A DNA stretch of 64,000 bases, from positions 2,232,001 through 2,296,000 of the forward strand of contig CAVTJL010000001.1 in the NCBI GenBank assembly GCA_963735065.1, written 5' to 3'. Shown piece after piece: positions 1-11,077 of the stretch (the first letter of the stretch is position 1; every line of letters begins with the position of its first letter). Source of the DNA: CAVTJL01 sp963735065. GTDB lineage: Bacteria > Pseudomonadota > Alphaproteobacteria > Geminicoccales > Geminicoccaceae. Below the pieces are notes generated by a model. That model was not told where the DNA came from, ran no database searches, and worked only from the letters and a program-made list of their open reading frames with translations. The position numbers and the translations under genes were made by a program.

Positions 1-56
1 ATGACCGGGACGTCCTTGAAGTCCCCGATGTCGGGGATGCGAATCTCGATGCTCAT
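1..56 (-). CDS. lpdA: Dihydrolipoamide dehydrogenase with N-terminal lipoyl domain (5' end only)
   Basis: Only the first 18 codons lie in the window; the gene runs off the left edge. The visible peptide starts MSIEIRIPDIGDF, the first strand of a biotinyl/lipoyl domain and nearly the same as the AceF N-terminus encoded just upstream. In operons of this layout the third gene is the E3 subunit of pyruvate dehydrogenase, which reoxidises dihydrolipoamide and passes electrons to NAD. A purine-rich AGCGAGGC precedes the ATG, and the gap to the aceF stop is 16 bases. The E3 assignment rests on position and the lipoyl start; a different lipoyl protein is possible. Confidence 0.7.
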   Translation of the reverse strand, partial: MSIEIRIPDIGDFKDVPV

Positions 57-72
57 GCCTCGCTCCCTTGGC

Positions 73-1356
73 TCAGAGGACCAGCCGACGGACGTCCTCG
101 AGGACATGGCAGAGATGCCGGGTGAAGCGGGCGGCGAGCGCCCCGTCGACGACGCGGTGGTCGTAGGAGACCGAGAGCGGGCACATCAGCCTCGGGATGA
201 ACTTCTCGCCGTCCCACACCGGCGCCATCTTGGAGCGCACCACGCCCAGGATCGCCACCTCGGGCGCGTTGACGATGGGCGTGAAGTTGGTGCCGCCGAT
301 GCCGCCCAGCGACGAGATCGTGAAGGTGCCGCCCGACATGTCGGCGGGGCCGAGCTTGCCGTCGCGCGCCTTCTTCGAGACGGCGCCCAGCTCCTGCGAC
401 AGCTCGTCCACGCCCTTGCGGTCGACATCCTTGATCACCGGCACGACGAGCCCGTCCGGCGTGTCCACGGCGATCCCGATATTGTAATACTTCTTGTAGA
501 TCAGCGCGTCCTTCTCAGGGCTCAACGAGCTGTTGAGCTCCGGATACTTCCTCAGCGCCGAGATCGAGGCCTTCATCAGGAACGCCAGCAGCGTCACCCG
601 ATAGCCCTTTTCCTTGGCGGCGCCGTCCAGCTCCTTCCTGTAGGCCTCGAGGTCGGTGATGTCGGCCTCGTCGCTCTGCGTGACATGCGGGATGTTGAGC
701 CAGGAGCGATGGAGATGCGGGCCCGACAGGCGCTTGATGCGCACCAAGGGCTTGGTCTCGATCGGCCCGAACTTCGAGAAGTCGACGGGCGGGATCTCGG
801 GGATGCCCATGCCGCCCGCGGGCGCTGCGGCACCGCCTGCCGCCTCGGGACCCTTCAAGAAGGCCTTCACGTCCTCCTTGGTGATGCGGCCCTTCTCGCC
901 GGTCCCCTGGAGCTTCGTCAGATCGACCTCGAGCTCGCGGGCGAGACGGCGCACGCTCGGCCCCGCATGGACGCCCGAGAAGTCGGGGGTGGCAGATGAA
1001 GCAGCTGCAGGCGCGGCGGCGGGTGCCGCGGGTGCGGCAGGGGCCGCCTCCTTTTCCGTGTGCGGCGGCTCCTGCTGCTCGACCACCGAGGGCGGCGGCT
1101 CGACCGGCGCATCGCCGTTGGCCGAATCCAGCATGAGGAGAAGGCTGCCCTCGCTCACCTTGTCGCCGATCTGGACCTTGATCTCCTTGATCGTGCCGGA
1201 TTGCGGGGAGGGCACCTCCATCGTCGCCTTGTCGGACTCGAGCGTCACCAGCGGCTCGTCGACCTTCACCTCGTCGCCCGGCTTCACCTGGATCTCGATG
1301 ACCGGCACATCCTTGAAGTCACCGATATCGGGGACCTTGACCTCGATCGTCGCCAT
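73..1356 (-). CDS. aceF: Pyruvate dehydrogenase complex E2, dihydrolipoamide acetyltransferase
   Basis: Core E2 subunit that moves the acetyl group from E1 to coenzyme A. The 427-residue protein has one N-terminal lipoyl domain with the lipoylated lysine in ESDKATMEVPSP, then an Ala/Pro-rich linker, an E3-binding domain (GPSVRRLARELEVDL, GRITKEDVKAFL) and the catalytic acyltransferase domain ending with SYDHRVVDGALAARF, which holds the active-site His and Asp. One lipoyl domain instead of the three of enteric AceF. It starts 20 bases after the aceE stop and is followed by the lipoyl-Lpd gene, so the complex is encoded as one operon. Its frame joins an out-of-phase reading of aceE upstream, so an automatic call may start far too early. 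Confidence 0.93.
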   Translation of the reverse strand: MATIEVKVPDIGDFKDVPVIEIQVKPGDEVKVDEPLVTLESDKATMEVPSPQSGTIKEIKVQIGDKVSEGSLLLMLDSANGDAPVEPPPSVVEQQEPPHTEKEAAPAAPAAPAAAPAAASSATPDFSGVHAGPSVRRLARELEVDLTKLQGTGEKGRITKEDVKAFLKGPEAAGGAAAPAGGMGIPEIPPVDFSKFGPIETKPLVRIKRLSGPHLHRSWLNIPHVTQSDEADITDLEAYRKELDGAAKEKGYRVTLLAFLMKASISALRKYPELNSSLSPEKDALIYKKYYNIGIAVDTPDGLVVPVIKDVDRKGVDELSQELGAVSKKARDGKLGPADMSGGTFTISSLGGIGGTNFTPIVNAPEVAILGVVRSKMAPVWDGEKFIPRLMCPLSVSYDHRVVDGALAARFTRHLCHVLEDVRRLVL

Positions 1357-1376
1357 GTTTGTCCGTTCCTCCCCGC

Positions 1377-4038
1377 TCAGCTCTTCACCGGATTGGGCTT
1401 CTCGGGATCGAGCCCGTATTTGGCGATCGCCTCGGCGACCCGTGCGGCCGGCACCTTGCCCTCCTTGGCCAGGCTCTCGAGCGCCGCCACCGCCACCCAT
1501 TGCCGGTCGACCTCGAAGAAGTGCCGCAGCCGCTTCCTGTAGTCCGAGCGCCCGAAGCCGTCGGTGCCGAGCACGCGGTAGCGGCCGGGCACGAAGGCGC
1601 GGATCTGCTCGGCGAAGAGCCGCATATAGTCGCTGGCGGCGATGGTCGGCCCCTCGCTGCCCTCGAGGCAGGTCTCGACCCAGCTCTTCTTGGGCGTCTC
1701 GGTCGGGTGCAGCATGTTCCAGCGCTCGACCGCGAGCGCGTCGCGGCGCAGCTCGGTGAAGCTGGGGCAGCTCCAGATGTCGGCCGAGACACCCCAGTCC
1801 TGGGCCAGGAGGTCCGCCCCCGCGATCACCTCGCGCAGGATCGTGCCCGAGCCCATCAGCTGCACCTTGGGGCCACCCGCCGCCGCGTCCGCCGGGCGCA
1901 AGAGGTACATGCCCTTGAGGATGCCTTCCGCCGCCCCCTCCGGCATCGCCGGGTGGCTGTAGTTCTCGTTCATCACCGTCAGGTAATAAAAAATATCCTG
2001 CTGCTCGGCGTACATGCGCCGCAGGCCTTCCTGCACGATCACCGCCACCTCGTAGGAATAGGTCGGATCGTAGGAGACGCAGTTGGGGATGGTGGAGGAG
2101 AAGAGGTGGCTGTGGCCGTCCTCGTGCTGCAGGCCCTCGCCGTTCAGGGTCGTGCGCCCGGCCGTGCCGCCGACGAGAAAGCCCCGCGCCCGCATGTCGC
2201 CCGCGGCCCAGCAGAGATCGTGGACGCGCTGGAAGCCGAACATCGAGTAATAGATGTAGACCGGGATCATCGGCACGTCGCTCGACGCGTAGGACGTGGC
2301 GGCCGCGATCCACGAGGCCATGGCGCCGGCCTCGTTGATGCCCTCCTGGAGGATCTGGCCGGTCTTGTCCTCCTTGTAGAACATCAGCTGGTCGGCATCC
2401 TGCGGCCTGATAGAGCTGGCCCACCTGGCTGAAGATGCCGAACTGGCGGAACATGCCCTCCATGCCGAAGGTGCGGCTCTCGTCCGGCACGATCGGCACC
2501 ACGTGCCTGCCGATGCTCTTGTCCCTGAGCATCGTGTTGAGGATGCGCACGAAGGCCATCGTCGTCGAGATCTCGCGCCCCTCGGTGCCCTTGAGCTGCG
2601 ATTCGAAGGCCGCGAGCTGCGGCACCTCGAGCGCCTTCGACTTGCGCCGCCGGGCCGGCAGATGGCCGCCCAGCTCGTCCCGGCGCTTCTTGAGATACTT
2701 GGCCTCCGGGCTCTCGGGATCGAAGCGCAGGAACTCGATCTTCTCGATCTGCTCCTCGGTCAGCGGCAGCTCGAAGCGGGTGCGGAAATCGTGCAGATGG
2801 GACTGCCCCATCTTCTTTTGCTGATGCGTGATGTTCTGCCCCTCGCCCGCCTCGCCCATGCCGTAGCCTTTGATGGTCTTGGCGAGGATGACGGTGGGGC
2901 GGTCCTTGGTGCGCATCGCCTGGGCGTAGGCCGCATAGACCTTCGAGGGATCGTGGCCGCCGCGGGTCAGGGCCCAGATCTGATCATCGGTCCAGTCGGC
3001 CACCATGGCCGCGAGCTCGGGATACTTGCCGAAGAAATGCTCGCGCACATAGGCGCCGTTCTTGGACTTGAAGTCCTGGTACTCGCCGTCGACCGCCTCC
3101 TCCATGCGCCGCAAGAGGATGCCGCTCGTGTCCTGGGCGATCAGCCGGTCCCAGCCCGTGCCCCACAGCACCTTGATGACGTTCCAGCCGGCACCGCGGA
3201 AGATGCCCTCCAGCTCCTGGATGATCTTGCCGTTGCCGCGCACCGGGCCGTCCAGGCGCTGCAGGTTGCAGTTGACGACGAAGATCAGGTTGTCGAGCTT
3301 CTCGCGCCCGCCCAGCGAGATGGCGCCCAGGCTCTCGGGCTCGTCCGTCTCCCCGTCGCCGAGGAACGCCCACACCTTGCGGTTGGCGGTATCCGCCAGC
3401 CCGCGATGGTGCAGATATTTGAGAAAGCGGGCCTGATAGATCGCCATCAGCGGTCCCAGGCCCATCGAGACGGTCGGGAACTGCCAGTAGTCCGGCATCA
3501 GCCAGGGATGGGGATAGGAGCTCAAGCCCTTGCCCTCCACCTCCTGGCGGAAGTTCAAGAGCTGCTCCTCGCTGAGCCTGCCCTCGAGGAAGCTCCTCGC
3601 ATAGATGCCGGGCGAGCTGTGGCCCTGGATGTAGACGAGATCGCCGCCATGGCCCTCGTGCGGGGCATGCCAGAAATGCATGAAGCCCGTCTCGTAGAGC
3701 GTCGCCGCCGACTGGTAGCTCGCGATGTGGCCGCCCAGCTCGGAGGAGAGCTTGTTGGCCCGCAGCACGATCGCGAGCGCGTTCCAGCGGATGTAGCTGC
3801 GGATATGGCGCTCGATCGCCCGGTCGCCCGGATGCGGCGTCTGCTGATCGGGCGGGATGGTGTTGAGATAGGGCGTGTTGGCAGAGTAGGGGACCGGCGC
3901 ACCCTTGCGGCGCGCCTCGAGCATCAGCTCGGCCAGGAGATAGTGCGCGCGCTCGCTGCCCTCGAAGGCCAGGACCGAATCCAGCGCGTCGCGCCACTCG
4001 CGCGTCTCTACGGGGTCCAAGTCGTTGAGCCGGTCCAT
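1377..4038 (-). CDS. aceE: Pyruvate dehydrogenase E1, homodimeric type (one-base frameshift)
   Basis: Thiamine-diphosphate-dependent E1 that decarboxylates pyruvate and acetylates the AceF lipoyl group. The start MDRLNDLDPVETREW is preceded by GGAGG seven bases upstream. The ThDP fold is clear at FLGDGETDEPES with LIFVVNCNLQRLDG after it. With one base removed the product is about 886 residues, the usual AceE length. At about 2404-2407 an extra base changes the reading of VGQLYQ-PQDADQLMFYKED; the C-terminal 335 residues are in the next frame and are well conserved. This could be a sequencing insertion or a true break; since the enzyme is central and the rest is intact, an error is more likely. 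Confidence 0.9.
2402..2409 (-). other. Frameshift site in aceE
   Basis: The strand encoding aceE reads tatcag-g-ccgcaggat. Deleting one G restores Q-P-Q-D-A-D-Q-L-M-F-Y, joining the two halves of the gene without loss of any residue. Confidence 0.85.
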
Positions 4039-4447
4039 CGCTTCGCCTCCGCTCACCTGTCGCTGCCGCCTACGATCCGACGCCGCCATGGCCGCCGGGC
4101 ACCTGCGCGAGCGCCTGGGCCCGCCTCTGCCCGAAGCTTCGCCCCCCGCCGCCGGTCTGTCGAGCCCGGCATCGGCCGCCCGCCGGCGCCCGGTCCCGTC
4201 CTCGCCCGGTAGAGTGGGGTCGGGGCCATCGCCATCAACCCCGCCGCCGGCATGAGTCGGCTGCGGCGGTGGCGTCCCGGCCTGCCGAGGATGCTCCGTG
4301 CACCCGGGATCGGCCGCCTGCCCGCGCTATCGGCGCCATCGTCCTGCCTCCCTGGCTCGTGCCCGCTGCGGCGCTCTGTCCGAAGGGCGATACCGGTGCC
4401 GCTGCCGATGCACAAGACACCGGCTGCCGGCACCACGCCCCCGAGGG
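4039..4447. other. Intergenic region upstream of aceE
   Basis: About 410 bases between the aceE start and the gpmA stop. Several open frames cross it on both strands, but all are low-complexity Arg/Pro/Ala/Ser translations typical of GC-rich non-coding DNA. The aceE promoter must lie here; I see no convincing -35/-10 pair and no terminator hairpin for the gene upstream. Confidence 0.5.
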
Positions 4448-5203
4448 TCAGGCCGGCGGCTTGGCCTTGCCCTGGCTCGCCACCGCCTCCATGGCCGCAC
4501 GGATCGCCTCGGGATCGCCCAGATAGCGGTGGCTCGTGGGCCTCAGAGCGTCGTCCAGCTCGTAGACCAGAGGCTGGCCGGTCGGGATGTTGAGCCCCAC
4601 GATCTCCTCGTCCGAGATCCCGTCCAGGAACTTGACGAGCGCTCTCAGGCTGTTGCCGTGGGCCACGATGATGACCTTCCGGTCGCTCCTGATGGCGGGC
4701 GCTATCGTCTCGTGCCAGTAGGGCAGGAAGCGGGCCACGGTGTCCTTCAGGCACTCGGTGCGCGGGAACTCGTCCGCCGGTAGGCCCGCATAGCGGGGAT
4801 TGCCGATCTCGAGCCGCGGATCGCCCTCCTCGAGCGCCGGCGGCGGCGTGTCGTAGGAGCGGCGCCAGATCTTGACCTGGTCGTCGCCGAACTTCGCCGC
4901 CGTCTCGGCCTTGTTCAGGCCCTGCAGCGCGCCGTAGTGCCGCTCGTTCAGGCGCCAGGAATGCTCGACCGGCAGCCACATCCGGTCCAGCTCCTCGAGC
5001 GCCAGCCACAGCGTCTTGATCGCCCGCTTCAGCACCGAGGTGAAGGCCACGTCGAACGCGTAGCCCTCCTCCCGCAGCAGGCGGCCGGCGGCCTTGGCCT
5101 CCTCCACCCCCTTCGCGGTCAGCCCCACGTCCGTCCAGCCGGTGAACCTGTTCTCCTGGTTCCAGACCAACTCGCCATGTCGCAGCAGGACCAGCTTGTG
5201 CAT
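4448..5203 (-). CDS. gpmA: 2,3-bisphosphoglycerate-dependent phosphoglycerate mutase
   Basis: Glycolytic enzyme interconverting 3- and 2-phosphoglycerate. The 251-residue protein has the histidine-phosphatase signature LLRHGELVWNQENRFTGW at the N-terminus (His9 is the phosphorylated residue), the ERHYGALQGLNKAE segment that contacts substrate, and the second catalytic histidine in VAHGNSLRALV. The length matches dPGM enzymes (about 250). It stands alone on the minus strand, so it is probably transcribed separately. Confidence 0.95.
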   Translation of the reverse strand: MHKLVLLRHGELVWNQENRFTGWTDVGLTAKGVEEAKAAGRLLREEGYAFDVAFTSVLKRAIKTLWLALEELDRMWLPVEHSWRLNERHYGALQGLNKAETAAKFGDDQVKIWRRSYDTPPPALEEGDPRLEIGNPRYAGLPADEFPRTECLKDTVARFLPYWHETIAPAIRSDRKVIIVAHGNSLRALVKFLDGISDEEIVGLNIPTGQPLVYELDDALRPTSHRYLGDPEAIRAAMEAVASQGKAKPPA

Positions 5204-5289
5204 GCTCAGCTCTCCGCCTCCAGGATCTGGCCTGTTCCTCCGGTGTCTCTAGAGTGGACCCGATCGCCGTGGAGTCCAGCCGCCGCCGC

Positions 5290-6438
5290 TCATTGCCGAG
5301 ATGCCGCCGTGCCCCGAGAGCCGCCGGCTGTCGCCGCAACCGGCGTGTCCTGGCTCAGCGTCTCATCGAGATAGCGGGCCAGGGCCTCGATCAGCACCTC
5401 GCGCGGAAAGGCGTTCTTGTCGGTGATGCCGCTGGCGAGCCGTGGGTAGTGGCGGAGGATGGGAACCGCCACGGCCCAATGGTCGGCCCGAACATAGCCG
5501 AGCAGCGTGGCGCCCGGCAGAATCTCGTCGGAATGGATCATGTTGCCGTCGTTGCGCGGGTCGATCTCGGCCAGACGATCATAGCCGGGCAGCAACAGAC
5601 GGGAGATATGCGTCCGGTCCTCGAAGGTGACGAGCGAGAAGTAGCGCGGGCCGGCCGGCAGCCGGTGCGTGGCCAGCCACGCGATACGGCGATGCCGGTC
5701 GAGGTCGGCCAGGCCCCGCTCGTCACCGAGCCCGCACTGCTCGCCTGCAGCCACGGCGCCGAGCAGCGGCACGACCTCCGGCATCAGGTCGGCCAGGGGC
5801 GAGCCGTTCACCGAGCCCGCGATGGTAACGAAGGCGGCGGTGCGTGCGGCCAGATCGGGAAACCGCACCAGCGCCTCCATGATGTCGGCCGCACCCTTGG
5901 AGTAGCCGATCAGCACGAAGCGCTCGTCCGGTGCCGGATGGAGCGCGTTGACGAGGCTCTCGATCCGGATCGCGGTGTCGACGGTGCCGCCGAGACCAGC
6001 GGCCGGCAGAACGTCGGCCTTCCAGCCCAGGCTTCTCAGATAGGCGAAGGAATCCTCGAACGGACGCACGGCGCTGGCGAAGCATTCGGCACCGAAGCCC
6101 GGCACGGCCAGGAAGTGGAGGGGGATGCGGGGCGGGCCGAGCGCCACGGGGCGATGGTCGGGCGGCGGCTCGTCCTGCAGGCGCCAGAGAATCCGATCGC
6201 AGGGGCGATAGTCGGGCAGCGTCTGCCCGTGCGCGGCATCGACGGCGCACAGGATCTCACGAAAGCGGGCGCGCCCGTCCGCCACGCCTGCCTCGTCGGG
6301 CGGCACGAGGATGGTACCGGGCGCGGTGGCGTCGAACGGCAGGATGGGCCCGCCGCATCCCGCGAGAAGCAGGAGCGCGAGCACGCCCAGCATCGATCTG
6401 GTCGCTCCGCTGCGCCTCGGGTGTGTGGCGGGTCTCAT
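5290..6438 (-). CDS. Alpha/beta-hydrolase-fold lipoprotein, function unknown
   Basis: Predicted outer-membrane or periplasmic lipoprotein of 382 residues. The start MRPATHPRRS leads into a hydrophobic stretch ending in LLAGC, a lipobox with the lipidated cysteine at about residue 28. An upstream ATG at 6486 would add 16 residues and is less likely. The mature part has a lipase-like core: FLAVPGFGAECF, then the nucleophile elbow VLIGYSKGAAD (GxSxG) and VTIAGSVNGSPLAD, and a late His in VRADHWAVAV. This resembles PGAP1/esterase-like hydrolases, but no substrate can be named. It is followed by gpmA and preceded by marR on the same strand. Confidence 0.75.
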   Translation of the reverse strand: MRPATHPRRSGATRSMLGVLALLLLAGCGGPILPFDATAPGTILVPPDEAGVADGRARFREILCAVDAAHGQTLPDYRPCDRILWRLQDEPPPDHRPVALGPPRIPLHFLAVPGFGAECFASAVRPFEDSFAYLRSLGWKADVLPAAGLGGTVDTAIRIESLVNALHPAPDERFVLIGYSKGAADIMEALVRFPDLAARTAAFVTIAGSVNGSPLADLMPEVVPLLGAVAAGEQCGLGDERGLADLDRHRRIAWLATHRLPAGPRYFSLVTFEDRTHISRLLLPGYDRLAEIDPRNDGNMIHSDEILPGATLLGYVRADHWAVAVPILRHYPRLASGITDKNAFPREVLIEALARYLDETLSQDTPVAATAGGSRGTAASRQ

Positions 6439-6525
6439 CGATGGATTCACGTCCCCGTCACGACCGAGGCTCCCGGCTTGCGTCACCTCCAGATGTCGCC
6501 CCGCCGGGCGCCCGTCCAGCCCGGA

Positions 6526-6972
6526 TCAGCGGATCCGTGGCTGCATGCCGCCGCCCTCGCCGCCGATCTCGATCAGGAAGCGGCGGAACGACTCGTAGGC
6601 CTCGTCGCCCAGCTGCTTGCGATAATTTTTCTCCATGCCCTCGTTGAAGGCATGCACGATGCGCGGCACCTCGCGCCCGCTCTCGGTGAGAATGACGAGC
6701 TTCGCCCGCCGATCCTCGGGGTCCGCGATGCGCGCCACATAGCCCAGCCGCTCGAGCTCATCGATCAGCTCGCCCATCGCGGCCTTGCCGAGGCCGGCAC
6801 GGCCCGCCAGCACCGTGGCCCGGGTGCCTTCCCGGTCGATGTTGGCGAACAGCGCCCCGTGCTTGGGCCGGATCGCCGGATGGCCACGGGCGTGGAGGGC
6901 CTCGACCAGGGCCCGTGCCGACTCCTTATAGGCGTAGAGAAGCAGGGACTGGGTGTAGGGCGCGCTTTCCAT
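6526..6972 (-). CDS. MarR-family transcriptional regulator
   Basis: Small 148-residue winged-helix regulator. The core reads GLGKAAMGELIDELERLGYVAR followed by DPEDRRAKLVILTESG, the recognition helix and beta-wing that define MarR proteins (DxRxxxxxLT). MarR dimers usually repress nearby genes and release DNA on binding a small ligand. It is divergent from the SnoaL-like gene at 7035; the shared 62-base gap holds a perfect palindrome, so it probably controls both itself and that neighbour. It ends 39 bases before the alternative start region of the lipoprotein gene. Confidence 0.9.
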   Translation of the reverse strand: MESAPYTQSLLLYAYKESARALVEALHARGHPAIRPKHGALFANIDREGTRATVLAGRAGLGKAAMGELIDELERLGYVARIADPEDRRAKLVILTESGREVPRIVHAFNEGMEKNYRKQLGDEAYESFRRFLIEIGGEGGGMQPRIR

Positions 6973-7002
6973 CTTGACGGGTCGGCTCTCCGGGCAGATT
7001 TA

Positions 7003-7017
7003 ATATGGTAACCATAT
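7003..7017. promoter_or_regulatory. Palindromic operator between marR and the SnoaL-like gene
   Basis: ATATGGT-A-ACCATAT, two perfect 7-base arms around one base, in an AT-rich patch midway between divergent genes. The size and symmetry suit a MarR dimer. It lies 17 bases from the ATG at 7035, where bound protein would block transcription or initiation. Confidence 0.75.
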
Positions 7018-7034
7018 GATCTGGGAGCCGTATC

Positions 7035-7481
7035 ATGGCGCGCAACCCCGAGGACCTTTCTGCCGAGATGGCTGCCGCGTGGAATGTGCACGATGCCCGG
7101 CGCTTCGCGGCACTTTTCGCCGAGGATGCCGATTTCACCAACGTCTTCGGGATGACGGCCAAAGGACGCGCCGCGATCGAGGCGTTTCACGCGCCGATCT
7201 TCCTCACGATGTTCCGTGCGAGCACGCTGACGCCGACGGCAACCCATGTGCGGATGATCAGGCCCGACATCGCTTCTGTCGATGTGCACTGGGACATGGC
7301 CGGCGCCGTCGACCCCGAAGGTCGCCCCTGGCCCCGCCGCAGCGGGCTCATGAGCCTCGTGGCAGTCCGCTCGGGTGCCACCTGGTCGATCGCGGTGATG
7401 CACAACATGGACATCGTGGACCCCGCGATGGCCGCCGCCCAGACGAAGCTGCAGCAGCAAGGCGCCGAGAGCGGCGCCTGA
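7035..7481 (+). CDS. SnoaL-like / SgcJ-EcaC family protein
   Basis: A 148-residue protein of the NTF2-like fold: an N-terminal helix with AAAWNVHDARRFAALFAEDADFTN, then GRAAIEAFHAPIF and strands HVRMIRPDIASVDVHWDMAG and GLMSLVAVRSGATWSIAVMHN. These are the hallmarks of the DUF4440/SgcJ group, small cone-shaped proteins often annotated as oxidoreductases or isomerases without proof. The divergent MarR regulator and the shared palindrome suggest it is induced by a small molecule, perhaps one it transforms. The next gene is convergent. Confidence 0.85.
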   Translation: MARNPEDLSAEMAAAWNVHDARRFAALFAEDADFTNVFGMTAKGRAAIEAFHAPIFLTMFRASTLTPTATHVRMIRPDIASVDVHWDMAGAVDPEGRPWPRRSGLMSLVAVRSGATWSIAVMHNMDIVDPAMAAAQTKLQQQGAESGA

Positions 7482-7501
7482 CGCCCCGTGGGCGATCCCG
7501 C

Positions 7502-8448
7502 TCAGGCCTGGCGACGCACGCCCAGGCGCAGCACGTCCTGACCGCCCAGCGACACGATGCGGGTGCCCTGGATCACGGTGAAGGGCTCGAGTGCCACGCG
7601 GCCGAGCAGCTCCTTTCCCTGCATGACCGGCATGCCGAAGGTCAGGACCGTGCCGTCCGGCCGCGCGCGTGCGACGGCCTCGGGCGCCACCACGATGCGC
7701 TGGGCCCTGCCCGAGGCGTCGACCTCGATGCGGCCGGGCTCGCCGATCTCGACCGGCGTCGCGGTCCCGACCTCGACCCAGAGGTCCATGCGATCGGCGG
7801 GCGCGATCGTGTCGAGGGCCACGGCGGCGGCAAGCGCGGCCAGCGGCTGATGCGGGTGGATGGCGTTGTGCAGCACCGCCACCCTCGCACCCGTCACGGC
7901 ATCGCGCTCGACCGCGCGCCCGCGGTCGGTGCGGCGCTCGACGAGCGCCGTGTCGCCGGCAAAAAGGCGGCCCTCGCGGTCCAGCGCGATGATGCCCGCG
8001 TCGATCTCGGGATTGGCGTCGAGCACGTCGGGTGCAGCACGGTCGGCCGGCTCACCGGCCTTCATGCGCTCGAGCACCTCGACATTGAGTGGGCGCCCCG
8101 AGCGGCAGGGCGTGTTGGGCAGGCGGTGGCCACTGACCAGCCCGCCCAGGGGATCGCCCGGCGTGAACTGGGAGAGCGGCTCCGGCCGATCGGGGCCGCT
8201 CGACATCAGCGCCGCTGCCGTCGCCTCGGCGAACAGCGGCGGGGGCTCGACGCCCGTGAGGTCGCCGGCGGTGAAAAGCGTGCGGGAGCCGCCGCGCTGC
8301 GTCGTCGCGTGCACCAGCTTCTTGTCGGCCGTTATCGCGACGAGGCTCACAAAGCCACCGATGGATCCCCGGCCGACGCGCTCGACGGCGCGCAGCGCGT
8401 TGAAGACGGCAAGGCCCGCCCGGGGGCCGCTGACGACGATGCCGATCG

Positions 8449-8452
<4 letters not shown>
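7502..8452 (-). CDS. Conserved protein of unknown function linked to peptide ABC transporter
   Basis: A 316-residue cytoplasmic protein beginning MTIGIVVSGPRAGLAVFNAL and containing GSIGGFVSLVAI, ALMSSGPDRPEPLSQF, VLDANPEIDAGIIALDREG and VAVLHNAIHPHQPLAAL. I believe it belongs to a family found beside dipeptide importers in alphaproteobacteria (possibly DUF6963), but I am not certain of that name. The short N-terminal segment and the DANPEIDAGIIALD block recall Ntn-type hydrolases such as DUF1028 proteins; this is only a resemblance. Its ATG overlaps the stop of the ATPase gene by four bases, so the two are translationally coupled and it likely acts on the imported compound. Confidence 0.6.
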
Positions 8453-10191
<1,739 letters not shown>

Positions 10192-10194
10192 CGC

Positions 10195-11073
10195 TCAGCC
10201 CCGCTGCTGGTGCGGGTCGATGATCTCGCGGATCCCGTCGCCCAGAAGGTTGAAGCCCAAGACGCTGATCGCGATGGCGACACCGGGCACGATCATGAGC
10301 CAGGGATCGCGCGTGAAGTAGTCGCGCCCCGCCGCCAGCATGTAGCCCCATTCGGGCGAGGGCGGCTGGGCACCGAGGCCGAGGAAGCTCAGGCCCGCGG
10401 CGGCCAGCACGGCGGCCGAGACGCCCAGCGTCGCCACCACGATCATGGTCGGCACGATGTTGGGCAGCAGATGGATGAAGATCAGCCGCAGATGACCGGC
10501 ACCCGCCGACACCGCCGATTCGAAATAGGGCTTGTTCTTCTCGACCAGGACCACGCTGTAGCAGGTGCGCGCATAGAAGGGCATGCTGGCGATGCCGACG
10601 GCGATCATCGCGTTCTGCAGGGACGGGCCCAGCACCGCCACCGCGGCCAGAGCGATCAGCGTCTCGGTAAAGGAGAAGACGACGTCGACGGAGCGCATCA
10701 GGACCCGCTCGGTCCAGCCCCCGGCATAGCCGCCGACGAGCCCGATCAGCGTGCCGCTGGTAAGGGCGATGCCGACCGCGATGAAGCCGATCAGCAGCGT
10801 CAGGCGCGTGCCGTAGACGACGCGCGAGAAGAGGTCGCGGCCGAACGCGTCGGTGCCCAGGAGGTGCTTGGCGCTCGGCCCCAGCAGGCGGCGGCCGGTG
10901 CCCATCATCAAGGGATCGTAGGGCGCCACCCACGGGGCCGTGGCCGCGAGGATGACGAGCAGGAGCACGATCGCCAGGCCCACCATGGCGCCGGGATTGC
11001 GCAGGAAGGCCCTCAGGCGCGCCTTGCCGGCCGAGGACGTGGCGGCGGTGCGGGGCTGGATTGCCGTTGCCAT
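10195..11073 (-). CDS. Dipeptide-type ABC transporter permease, DppC-like
   Basis: Inner-membrane permease of 292 residues with about six membrane spans. The N-terminus is basic and short, followed by MVGLAIVLLLVILAATAPWVAPYDP, the KHLLGTDAFGRDLFSRVVYG motif typical of DppC/OppC, and the EAA-type loop near AGAGHLRLIFIHLLPNIVPT that docks the ATPase. The C-terminus ends LGFNLLGDGIREIIDPH, as in the family. The gene follows dppB by 4 bases and precedes the fused ATPase. Confidence 0.92.
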   Translation of the reverse strand: MATAIQPRTAATSSAGKARLRAFLRNPGAMVGLAIVLLLVILAATAPWVAPYDPLMMGTGRRLLGPSAKHLLGTDAFGRDLFSRVVYGTRLTLLIGFIAVGIALTSGTLIGLVGGYAGGWTERVLMRSVDVVFSFTETLIALAAVAVLGPSLQNAMIAVGIASMPFYARTCYSVVLVEKNKPYFESAVSAGAGHLRLIFIHLLPNIVPTMIVVATLGVSAAVLAAAGLSFLGLGAQPPSPEWGYMLAAGRDYFTRDPWLMIVPGVAIAISVLGFNLLGDGIREIIDPHQQRG

Positions 11074-11077
11074 CGCC

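Noticed and set aside
2503..4212. Long plus-strand open frame opposite aceE
   Set aside because: It mirrors the minus-strand gene: high third-position GC keeps the complementary frame open. Composition is Arg/Leu/Ala-rich without motif.
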